The notes under the pieces were generated by a model that worked only from the letters and a program-made list of their open reading frames with translations, had not been told where the DNA came from and ran no database searches. Of a stretch of 64,000 nt of DNA, positions 25,346-37,200 are shown piece after piece. The DNA is from Colletes latitarsis (Eukaryota > Arthropoda > Insecta > Hymenoptera > Colletidae), in NCBI RefSeq assembly GCF_051014445.1, contig NC_135141.1, forward strand, positions 29,597,422 to 29,661,421. The letters run 5' to 3'. Every line of letters begins with the position of its first letter. Positions within the stretch are counted from its first letter, which is position 1. A program made the position numbers and the translations under genes.

Positions 25346-27242
25346 CTGAGTGGGTGTGAATTTTTTACTTGTATCCAGATCCTCCCTTCCATCTTTTTCA
25401 AGGCACAAGAATACTTTTCTATTAGTTACATATTCACAGAGATCCATACTATATGAAAGTAATTTGTATATTTATTTCATTTCAGTATTTTGAGATCAAT
25501 TATCGAGTGGAAATATTCTAGTTACGTATTGGGAATATTTTCAAGGCAACGTAGAAATATTGCCACAATATTCACGCAGTAAGTTGTTAATTAAAAGTGC
25601 AGTGAAAATGGACTGATTTTGAATTCTATTCTCATTTCGTAACGTTGGTGTTGTCTCCTGTGTCTCTTTTTAATCGCAATGGGATCTAAAAAATAGTAGC
25701 TGCATTGCAGAATTGGATAACAGACGTTGGTCTCAGTTTACAAAAGTTTTAATTTCTTTAAGAATAGTTAACAGTATTTTTGTTACAGTATTTCATCGAT
25801 AATACAATAAATTGCGATAAATCGTAGTGCGTACAAACTAACAACAAAAAAAAGAAAACAGAACGGATCTGAATCGAAAAACGCAGCGTCTTTTTTCGGT
25901 GTATTACATTTTTTTTTTTTTTTTGTTTTCATCAAAATCAATGCGAGAACAGTTTTTTTTTTCCCCATTCGTCTCTTTAGCGTTCGTTCACGAATATATT
26001 ACCATCGGATTTGTCGCTTCGTGTCCTCGTTCGTCTTCGTGCGTTACAATTTCGTTCGATCTTTTCTTCGTTTTCGCTCTCATACGAGTGGCGGGGGGGC
26101 AGCTCCATACTGCTGGAACGCGATCAATCGAAGTTTATCGGTATAATAATTATATATACATTATTATTCTTACACTTAGAGGGTTTCTCGATTTCGATAT
26201 ATAATACAACGCGTTTCTCCCCAAATTACGTCCCGAACGACGCGTCCGCGACCGATCGCTGGTCGAAAGGTACCCGTTCCCCGTTGCATCGAACAAAACA
26301 ACGTAACAAATTTCCAACCGACCTACAAATATTACCTAGGAACAATAAATAAATTCTCTCGCCCGGACCTCGAGACGCGAATGATCGCGATTATTTTAAA
26401 ACAGACGGAATCGAAAGTATTCCCGCGCGTAAAATTCCGAAGCGAATTAAAACCTGAGAAACAATTTCAGAGATCACGAACAACAATGTGATAAAAAGAA
26501 AAGGAGCACGCGAACGTTGGGCATCGACAGCGATCGTTCGCGAAATCGCGTCCCGCGTTTGCTAAATTCGTCCATTCGCGATTTTTGTCGACGAGTCGCC
26601 TAATCGATAACCGGCACGAAGCACAGGCAGTCATGGGCCTGTACGTGCTTCCGCTTCGTTTACAAAACAGAACGAAATTTAATTATTTACGTCTAATCGA
26701 CTGCTTCCGCTCCGCGACTCCGCGGAGCCGTTTTGGTAAAAATCTGTCGGGCCGGCGGCCCGGGGTCGCGAGCCCCGCGCAATTTCTCCACTCTCGCCAT
26801 TATTTTAATATTTCTAGCTTGGATAGCTAGAACACGAAACGCCAAGGTAGGAAAATCGCGAGACTCGGCGACCAGGACGCCCTGAAAAGCCCTTTTCTCG
26901 CGTTGCCACGAGCTTGCATCCTTTAGTGACGCAGCCATCACTAATATCAGTCGACGTACATCTTCCTTAAATTACAAGTTACCTTATTGTTGTTGCTGTC
27001 GTTATTGTTTATAATAGCGCTATCGTAAGATATTATGATACAAGTAGAATCGCCCGTTTGCACGGACAGTGACAATTTCTTTTTACAGCCTGACTTTTTA
27101 CTATGCGCTCGCGCTCGATCCTCGCCGTTCCACGAGTCGCGCTCGACCCGTGCAAACGCCATGATTCATAGATTTGTTCGTCGAATGTATTCACTGTACC
27201 TCCGTACAGTCTTAATATTAAATATCAAGAAGAGAATCGAAT
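25346..27242. other. Convergent intergenic gap between S6KL and Phactr
   Basis: It contains homopolymer T and A tracts (for example 25910-25924) and no coding signal. Part of it may belong to an extended Phactr 3' UTR, because minus-strand AATAAA also occurs near 25470. Confidence 0.4.
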
Positions 27243-27876
27243 CTTTATTTATTTAAACTGTTCCCTGATTTTATTCGTATTATTTCATTGTATGAAATAT
27301 TATGTCGCCCACATTTGTGATATAAATGATACATCAACCTTGAGTTTCCATTTAATTTCATCGACTTGGCTCATTCAACAGAAACGAAACAATCTGCTAC
27401 GCTTTTTCGAACAAATCTGCGAGTCACAACGCTGGTCTGCACCATGCACGAAACATTACCGGACGCTGCAAGTCCAGCGAACTCTTCAACCACGCATCGA
27501 AGTCACCCAGAGTCGCGGCCACGCTTCCAATTTTATTGCACGAAAACTAACCGCGTCGTCGATCCAAACTCTTCGTTGTATCGATCTACGATTCGTTCCA
27601 CGGAGATAAAATTTCTTTAACGAGCTTTGAAAAGTAGCAAGAGGATAGACGGGAGGTTCGAGGTTTGCACGAACGCGACCGTGGACCATCCACGCGAGCG
27701 ATCGATGCACAGAGACGCCATCAGCGCTGACAATAAATTGGAAAATATCCAACGATTGTGTCCCGCCCCGGTGCGCGTATCTTCTGCATTTTTTATTTTG
27801 TTCATCTCATTTGTACACAAAATACCAACTATCTGTGCTGGAAAACGCACATACTGCTTGTACGCCTCGATATAAT

Positions 27877-27945
27877 AATATATATATAATATATATATAT
27901 CTATGTATATATGTATAATATTTATATATGTATATGGTGTATCGT
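27877..27945. repeat. TA-rich microsatellite
   Basis: This is an imperfect (TA)n tract with interspersed TAATA, TATCTATG and TATGTATA units, in the probable Phactr 3' UTR or the convergent intergenic gap. Confidence 0.85.
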
Positions 27946-29703
27946 TTGTTTTGCGTTAGGGCGCCAGTTTACCTAAAAATCAATATTTATAAGTATTCCT
28001 TCGTTCTGCCATGCGTAATATCGTAGCGCGTAGCGTGGATCTCTCTATTGCGGTGTTTTACAATTTTACGCCTATCGCATTCAATAATATTTACAGTCGT
28101 TCGTATTATTTAGTCGTATGTTTCGTATGCCGTGCGTCCGGGCTCGAGAGCGGGCCTAGCACGGCGTAAAAGGATGATCTCGAAACAGAAAAAGACAAAA
28201 AAAGAAAAGAAAAAGGGAAAAGAAACAGAAAAAAAAAAAATTAACATGGGAAAACTCCAAAAGAATCCCGCGCTGGGGATTCTTCTCGGTCTTTTCCCAC
28301 CCCTCCGCTCTTGTTTTATTTCTCTCTCTTTTTTTCGCGTTTCCCGCGACGCCTGAGAACCATTATTCTCCGTCGATCTCGTTGCCCATCCAGCTTTTCT
28401 CGCGATTCTTTTTTTCTCTCCCGCAAAAATCATTCACACGAACGCGCGCCCGCAAAACATTGCACGATCCACGAACAGGCAAACACTCGGAGAAACATGG
28501 ATATTATAATTTGTTCGACTACACGGTAGCCACAGCGCTCGACCAATGGGAACGAGAGAGACGCTTCATCTCTCTACTTTTACATTGTTCCTTATCACGT
28601 ACGTCTCCGTGGCTCGTTCGAAGGTTCTCTTCCTCTTCATTTCACCTTCGACGACCGCGAAGTTTGACGAATTTGTAATATCGAACAGCTGAGTTCACCG
28701 ACGGGTTACGAGAAAGATCGACCAACCGATCCTCTCACCCCATTGGACGATCGTTAAAACTAGATATTATTTAGAAGGAAAATTCTTTTCGCCATCACCG
28801 CTCGCGCGTCGACCGAGCCTTTCCATCCGGAAGTCACACGCGCAGAGTCGCGGGGTAACTTCTTAAAAGCCAAACTCGCGTCTCCGAATAATTCAGTGAT
28901 TCTCGAACTTCTCTCTTCCGCGAGTTCATCATGGTGAAATGAAATTATTAAAACCTCCTTTGGAAAAATTGTTCGATTCAAACCTTTCGTACGTTGTTTA
29001 TCAAAGATACAGTCGAATGTAAACAAATTAGCAGACCTGCATCGGTTCTGACCCTTTTTGGACGGTGTCTGAATATAGTAATCATACTTTTATATCGTTT
29101 TGGACGAATTATCGAGGAACTCTGTAAAAATTTGATTTCGATCGAGAATAAATTATTTTCCTCTTTTAAGAGCTTGGAAACCACCGGGAGTTTGGGGACT
29201 GAAGTTCGAGAAACACTGGAATACCCGATTCTCCGCTTCATCGTTTCTTTTGTTCTCTCTCGATTTTTATTTTTTTTTTTTTTTATTTTTCGTTAAAGTC
29301 GTCGTCGACCGGAAGTTACACGATTCAGCGACAGAGATAGGAAGCTTCGAGGGATTCAACCGACCGTGTCGATTTGTTTTCAGAATTTTTGATTATTTTT
29401 ATTTTTCTCTTAATCGACAAATATTCGTCCGATTGCATCTACGCACAATTTTGTTGAACGATGGAATTTTGACAGCGTGGATTACAACACGACTGAAATT
29501 AACGGGGGAGCTTCGTCAACGATGGCGACAACAATGATAGTAACTACTAAAAAGTACGCGCTATGTATACCCCTGTACAAAGTGTAATCGCACGATGTCG
29601 TGCCGTTCTTCGTGACGTTTTTTTTTTTTTGTCGTTTTCTCCCCACCGTTGAACAGAGTGCATCTATTTTAATAATATAAGCGTTTGATGGCGGCTCCAC
29701 AAA

Positions 29704-29731
29704 AGAGAGAGAGAGAGAGAGAAAGAGAGAG
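29704..29731. repeat. GA microsatellite
   Basis: This is a (GA)n tract with one GAAA interruption, followed by GTGTGTG. On the transcribed minus strand it reads as a CT tract in the probable Phactr 3' UTR. Confidence 0.9.
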
Positions 29732-30989
29732 TGTGTGATACCTGGCAGTAAAGGAAAATAGTTTCTTGTCAATTCGAACAAGATTGTCATAGATCCGCAC
29801 GTTCTCGAACGATGGTGTGCTCGCCGCGAAGCGAACAGCTTAACAAACTACATAACATTAGCGTGAATACGAACAACGAAGTCGTCGATTTTAAAAATCG
29901 CTTAAAATCACGGGTTCCGTGGAATTATGGTAAATTACATTCAGCCGCCGACCGCGAAGCTTCGTACCGTTTAAAAAACGAGGTATCCATTGTTCTCGCC
30001 AAAAAGATTTGGTATCCCCGCATAGATTCTCTATTAACGTCAACATATAAAAATATTCGAACTAACCTATCTTAATAAAAAAAAAAAACCAACTAAATCC
30101 GACCTAAATCATTTCGACGGGTCTTCTTCCCTTTTCTTTTTTTTTTTTTCCTCTCCTTTCGTTACCGAGAACTGTTTTAGTTCCCTCGAGAGAGCGCGAC
30201 AATTGCTTCGTTCTCTTTATTGGCTTTGAGTATTTCGCAAGATATTCACAAGATATATCACACGAACGATAAAGGGTTAAAATTTGAAAACCGTTTACGT
30301 ATACATACGATGATGCCAGGTGACACTGATGAGCTAGCTTCGATGGCAGAAGGAAAAAAGAGCGGTGTATTACATACACAAAGATTCGTTCACACGCGAG
30401 CTCCTACGCGCGAGTTCTCGAAAGTTTCATTTTTATTTTACGGTTCTATCGTGTAACGATCTAACTACATCCCCATAGTATACGCGCGAACAGCGCGTGA
30501 CTTTCTCGAGGTTTTTTTTTTTTATCGGGAACAAGGAGAACGCGGCAATGCTACTTTCGTCCTTAATATACAAGAGTGAGCTTCACGAACGTTCGTACAA
30601 AAAGTAGTCTTATTATACGCCGAACGACGCTTTCGATTCTCCCGGCCTGTTTTACAATTACAAAGTAGAATCCTTAGGCTCTAAACGGTTCCACGTATAC
30701 GCGAACAATTGGCTCGCGTTTTCCTCACCTTCCCTCCATCGTTTCTATTTTCACCTTTTTTTTTTTTCGTTTTTATTCATTTTCATTTTTTGGCATCGAA
30801 TAAATGCAAACGCTTAGAAAATGTCCGCGCGCCGGTACGCCCGATAACGAGCCGCGTGTGAACGAGCCTCAACGAAGAGAAATTCTGCAAGTGACCTGCC
30901 TGTGAACCCCGTACGGCTGCAGGCCACCCTATCACAATCTTCGTCGACGTCATGGAGACGTTCGTCGTCAGCGTAGACGGCGATTTATG

Positions 30990-31085
30990 GTGATGGATGA
31001 TGATGATTACTCATGACGATGACGTATAGCGATGACAAACCCGAGAGGATGACGGTGACGATGACGACGACGACGACGAATGACA
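30990..31085. repeat. GAT/GAC trinucleotide tract near the Phactr stop
   Basis: ATGATGATG, then GATGACGAT and a pure (GAC)n run, lie 180-280 bases 3' of the Phactr stop. In the mRNA this is a (GUC/AUC)n tract. Confidence 0.85.
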
Positions 31086-31267
31086 ACACGACGCAGCAAC
31101 GTCAAAAGAATACCACCGTCAACCGTCTTCGAGTACCGCGCGCACTCCTCGTCGTTAAATCCTCAGAAGCCACGATACCCGATTTATCCAGCCTCGACGC
31201 GAGGCCACCACACTGCACCTTCACCTATACCCGCACCACACTGTAGCACCTCAACACATTGCAATTG

Positions 31268-31283
31268 TCATGGCCTATGGAAC
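31268..31283 (-). CDS. Phactr: Phactr terminal coding micro-segment (FHRP and stop)
   Basis: After acceptor GGTTCCAG, the minus strand reads G TTC CAT AGG CCA TGA. The G completes the Arg codon left by the previous exon, giving R-F-H-R-P and the stop. This is the exact C-terminus known for PHACTR proteins, where these residues contact PP1. Only 16 coding bases lie here, 1.6 kb from the previous exon; the 3' UTR follows in the same exon. Confidence 0.9.
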
Positions 31284-34200
31284 CTGGAACCGACGAATTA
31301 CAGGATAATTACGGTGTCGAGTCTACGTTTCTCGGTGCAACAGGTGATCGAGACACTTCTACATAGTCCTACCATCGGTTCTATTATATATATTTGGCTA
31401 CGCTTTTGTTATTCTGGCGATTGCATAGAAATAAGAATTTAGAAATGCTCAATCTAAGTTTAGGGACTTTTGGGAACTCGATTATAGGCACCACCAGTGC
31501 ACAGACTCAGCTTATTATTACTACAAATTAGAACAAGCTGGTGTTTCATTATTCTATGAGTGTACACAGTGATCGATAAAAAAATAATCGTGTCCTCCCA
31601 ATAAATTACATAATTTGTTTCCCGATTGAAACTTCAAAATATGGTGCACAAAAATTAATCGGTGTAATTGCATTATTTTGTTTGTTTTCGATAGTCGTAA
31701 TAAAACTTATGGCAGGACTAGGTACACTTCGAGGGACGTGTGACATTCATCGAGGGGGAGAGAAAAGATTTAACCCCTCAGGGACGGGATTAACCCCTTA
31801 AAAGATCAACCCCTCGGGGACGGATGCCGGAACATTTCCATTAACATACTCTTTTTCTGGTTTGGACGATATCTGAATAATCCTGTCGATGTAACTTAAA
31901 AAAGGAATAGCAAATCTCATTCTGCTCGTCGATCTGGAAATATGTTAACAATTCGAATACAGATAAAGGGGTCGATACAAGGGGAACACGATTAATAAGT
32001 AGAAGTAAATATATGTATACATACAGGTGTAAATAGTGGGGATGTAAGTAGAAGAGTGCTGGAACGTACTATTATACAAATAAACGAACCAAAAGTTATT
32101 GCGATTCGTGACGGGTAAGAGTGGGGTAAATTAGGTTGGTACACTTCCATATAATTGTTCTGTGCGTGAATCTCAGAAAATGGTGGAGACAACTGGTTAT
32201 TCCGGAGATCGGATATATGTACAATTTTTATATACTCTGTGAGGACTCGTTGAAAAGAGAAAATAGACGTAAAAATTTGGTGCACCGATCAAGGAGCCAG
32301 CTGGTCCGAATCTACATGGTTCGAAAACTACGTAGAATCCGTCGAAACGAGGAGGATACGAATAAATAATCGTTCTAATCGAAAAATTAAGGGAGGAAGA
32401 CTGGAATCTGGTTATCGTTGCGATACCTGTAGGTGGAAACCAGGTCTTCATATTGGTGATTGAAAGATACCGTTTCATAGAAAACTGTAACATGTAACGT
32501 ATGCAATGAAATCAATAAGAATTATTCTTCTCTCCGCGTGTAATACGATTAATTGAAAAAAAAAAATATATGTAAAACAGATCGCAGTAATCTTATGCCT
32601 CGTCCATACTGATGTATTTTAAAGTGCTCCGTCCCCAGAGGGTTAACAAACGTGATCCGAATATCAACGTGTTCAAAGGCTGCAAACTTTTGCTATCGAG
32701 TAAAAGAAATTTTCAAGATCGTTTCTACGACAGCCAAGTCCTTTAACTTTCAGAAAACTCTCAGCCTCTCGCATTAAGCTCGACTCGAACACGGTTTAAA
32801 GCTCTCAAATTTGGAACACTACCCCTCGAACTCTACCGTTATAGTTCCAATACGTCCCAAACGCGATTTTCAGAATAATTTAAACGGTTCAGAAGGAGAC
32901 GGCGTACCTGGTGAGGTGTCGGCTGTTCTCATGAACGGCCATCTCGGAACTCTTAAACTCGTTCAGCTCCTTCCTAATGGCTGCCTTGTCCTTGGGAGTC
33001 AATCGTGTCCAAGGCTTGTCAGCCCTTCTATCGTATTCGTGGGCCTGCGTGACTTCAATGTAGTCATTGAACCTGATAATCTACGGACGAAAACAAAACG
33101 TTATCTCGTTCTTTAGTTTCGATATTCGTCGGCTCGAGGCAAGGTTCCGGTTTGTCGAACGATACAAACTATTTAATATTTCTAAAAATATTTAAGGCCC
33201 ACATTTTAACAGGCTGCAACATCGTTAAGCCTTCGAATATCCTTCGAACCAGAATCTTGTCGCAATATGGCGTCGAACGCACCTTTTTCTCCTTGAGCTC
33301 TTCGACGGTAGGTCGGAAGCTGAGTTTCCGCAGCAGGTATCGCTTCTTCTCCTCCTTCTGTTTCTTCTCCTCGGCGGGGCTTTGCTCTGCAAACACGTCA
33401 TGGATCGTTTCGTACAACCCCAACAGCGCTCCAATTATTTTATCGCGGTTCGCGCGTAAAAAGAAACGATTACTCGACGCCATTTACGCGACACTCGACT
33501 TACTCATGCAACAAAAGCTTACTTTTCAAGATATTTCGCTCCTCCAGTTCCTCCTGGGTCGGCCGCATGCTCAGCCGCCTGCAACAACAATGCCACGTGA
33601 ATCAGCGTCGACCTATCGATCATAATCCGCTTTCGTCCAGCTCGAACGGCCAAGGGACGGTGTAAAACCCGCGCGCGGAGGTAAACAAATGATTTATCGC
33701 GGTCAACTGTTTGTCTCGTGATCCGATGTATCTCCTTTAAAGAGAACAGTCGCGTAGGACGCTTGGAATCGAACGATTCGGAAAGAAATACTCTTATCTA
33801 TTCCTTTGAAAGTGTATTATTTTGGCGTCACACGCGTATTATCAGCGTGAAAATATTTTAAGATCGTTCGAGGGAAATAAAATGCGTATAATAGCTCAGA
33901 GACAAATTTTTAATAAAAATCACTCAACAATGAACAAATAAAAATTGTTCGATCGATCTAAGCACCACCAATAGATCGTTGGTCTTTCATTGGGTTTGCA
34001 TTGTTTCAATAAAATTCTTATAAAAGGAGTTGAACAAATATTTTTCTGACGGTTCAATCGTGCAGAGCGGCTCGTTTTTACCTCTGACGATAGAAACAAA
34101 TTTGCAAAATTGAAAATGGCCGCCTCTGTGAGGTCCCTGAAGAAAGATGGCGGCGCCAAGGACGCTCGGAAACGGCGAGTCCATTCACGAGCGTTGGTCA

Positions 34201-37200
34201 TGATCGCGTCGGAATTCGCAGACGACCAGATGGGGAAACAAATCCACGCTTTCTCGGTAGATCGCTAAATTTAGGAGCCGGCCACGGTTTCTACGGTGCG
34301 TCGTCGGTGCATCGATTCTCGTGAATGTAACGCGCCGAGCTTGCAATCGATAGCGCGAATAGTTCAGGCTCTTGCGTTTCTATGGCCAGCAACGTTGCTA
34401 TTCACGGCCACGCGAGATACGGCGAGATTCAGCGGACGCTTGAATGCTCGCCATGAATGGCGGCCCCGGTGTTCCTTTGAATAACGCCCGGCACGCTTTT
34501 CTCCATCGTTTTCCCGATTTTATTTCAGGGACGCTAAGGACGTTTGGCTCTAATAACGCGCGAGTTCCCTTTTTCCCGCGGAGATTTTATTTTAATTTGT
34601 AGATGCACGTGAGACCATTTGACGCCATACTTGAAGACGCGAGAGTCTCCAAAGACGAGACTGGCGATACAAAATAGTCGATTCTGTCTTTTGGGTACAC
34701 GTTGATGCAAGACCGACGATTTAATTTTATTTCGCGAAACTAAGTAGCAATTAAATAGAGGTTTCATGTTTCTGGACTATTCAGGCGATTGAGTCAACTG
34801 TCAGTGATGAATCATCGATGGATTTGATTTATTATTGTTAGACCAGCGACCTGGGGATCATTGATGCGAGATACGAAAAAATACTGTGGTTTTAATACAT
34901 TACTGTATCTATTTTTACTACCAAGGGAACGCTGCTGTCAGACGCCAATTTTGATGAATCATTGCAGAAATATTCAATAGTCCAGGAGAAAAAACTATGT
35001 TTCGTTTCTGTAATGTTTTAAGGGAACATCGTCCCTTTCATCGTCATTTCATTTCCCTCGAGGTTAATCCTCAATTTTACATAAATGCATTACTATACAA
35101 AGAATACCAGCAGAGTTTCAGAACCAACAATACGCAAATAAATATTTTCAATTTCTAGAAATGTATAATGAACTTTATCCTGTTCATATTCATAATAAAA
35201 TATGACCCGATTCGGGAGTTTTACGGAGGATTCTCTGGATTGCAAAATATCCTTTGTCGGTCTCTTTTGTTGGTCCTGTTACCCTGAGGTGAAAACGCAG
35301 GAAAGATGGAGAATCTTTTCACCTGATGAGCTTGGCACCAATTGCCTCCTTCGTTTCCTGCCTCTCATTGTCCGATTGCAGCTGAAGGATGTTCCTGTTG
35401 ATGAGCTCCTGCCTGTCCGGCCTCAGGGAGAGCTTCAGCGACAACGACTCCTTGCGCGCGATCTTCGCTGCCAACCGGCCTGTAATTAAACAAACAATCA
35501 GACCACTGGTCACGGACTCGCGTATCCGCGTCTTGCTTCGTCTAAGATCTACTACCACTTTCTATTTCGGCTGGAAACTTTTTCTCAACATATCAAATCT
35601 CTGAAACGCTGCACACCCGAAACAAAAATAAAATTACGACCTTAAATACGATCGATATAGTAATAGAAGCACTAATTTGGGCACCAGTACGCTTCAGAGC
35701 ACGGTGAGAAAACATTTCCTTCCGGTGAAACTATTAAATATTACTGACCACAGAGCTGATCCATGACCCTACTTTGTTACTTGAGAATTTTTCGAACGAC
35801 CGCAGTAACTAAAGAGTAAAATCGTCGCGAAGAATAAATACCAACAGTCGTTGTTGAGAACACACGTCGTGTGTTTTCGAACGATCGTATCGAACACCAC
35901 TACACGCTCGCGTTTTGATCTCTTGACTACTACAATAGGAGACGCTATTATCGACAACCGAGGCACGCAATAATCTCTCGTCGAAGCGTTTTATTCTATT
36001 TTAAGAACGATTCGTACGTAATTTACCATCGACGAGCGAGGAGCAACTGTTGCTGCGACGCAATGGCGGCTCTCGTTTGGAGGGCTCGATCGAGGCACAG
36101 GCGATCGACAGGGTCGTCGCGGTCCAGATCGACAGCATGGTGTCATCGCTCTGTTCACTTCTCGCGACGATCACCAATGCACCTGATCCCACGCCCGAAC
36201 GCCCACGCGGAACAGTTTTATTTCGATCCTCGTTCCGCGATTTTTAATCGAACTCGCCGTCGAGCACTTTTGCGGCGCGATTTTCCCCAAACGTCGACGC
36301 GGCGATCTTTTTATTTCGGATCTCGTATTTCGAATTCGAGCGCGGTGGATCGAGACGCCGAACGGTTCGCGGAAAACCGAAGCAAAACAACGGCCAGAAG
36401 CACACTGAGCCACTTGCCAGCTATCTTCGGGGATTAATATAACCTTCGAGGTGTTTGCGTGATCTCGCGCCTGTCTGCGTGAATAAACGTATCTCGTCGC
36501 GAGTATAATTAGTACGGTCCACGAACGCTGATTCTGAGGCCTCTTGGCAAACCTATCTTCGACGGTCCCTTCGCGCCTCGAGTTCCCACTCGAAGGACCT
36601 GTCGATCTCACGAATCTCACCCCGAGGGATGCTTGAAATATTGTTTTATGCAAAATAATGCAAAACGTTATTTTTCATCGGGAAATAATTATTGCGCGAA
36701 AAATTGCATTAGGGTCGAGAGGGTCGGTACAAAAGGAATCCTCTAAAAAGCAATTAGGGAAAATCATTAACGCGCCCTCGAATCGGCGGGATTAATCGTC
36801 GAGTAGCCGACGTTACGTCGCGAAAGAACAATGGGGTGGGGGAAGAAATTCCAATTAGAAACGGCGACAGTCCCGTATATCGTTCATGTAATTCGTTCCG
36901 TAGGAAAGAAACTGGAAGAAAAATGACGCTGGCCGATTGTATCCGTTCATATTATATTTCTCGTTAAATCCGCCAGCCTTGAAGGCGGCTTCGTTTCGAA
37001 AAGCTTTTACCGCCGACGCGAAACGACGTCCGAGCGAATCCTCGTCCCGATATTTCTAGCCGAGCGACTTACGATAATGAAAAACAAAATACCGTCGAAG
37101 CGGCAGAATTATCGGCATTCTCGTGAAAGTTTAAACATTTCCCGTGTTTAATACCCGAACGTTGGAAATAGCTTCGAGAAATAGTGAAATTTGGACGTTG

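Larger units (their letters stand above)
27243..31267 (-). other. Phactr: Probable long 3' UTR of Phactr (end uncertain)
   Basis: No further exon is seen below the Phactr stop. The stretch is rich in homopolymer T/A runs, a GAC/GAT trinucleotide tract and a GA tract, as in long insect 3' UTRs. Reading minus, AATAAA occurs many times. The doubled signal complementary to 27243-27252 is one plausible end, and others lie both closer to and further from the stop. The true cleavage site cannot be chosen from sequence alone. Confidence 0.35.

Noticed and set aside
36171..36653. 160-codon minus-strand and 124-codon plus-strand frames
   Set aside because: Both are arginine-rich, overlap one another, and lie in the presumed promoter/5' UTR of the candidate short Phactr isoform.
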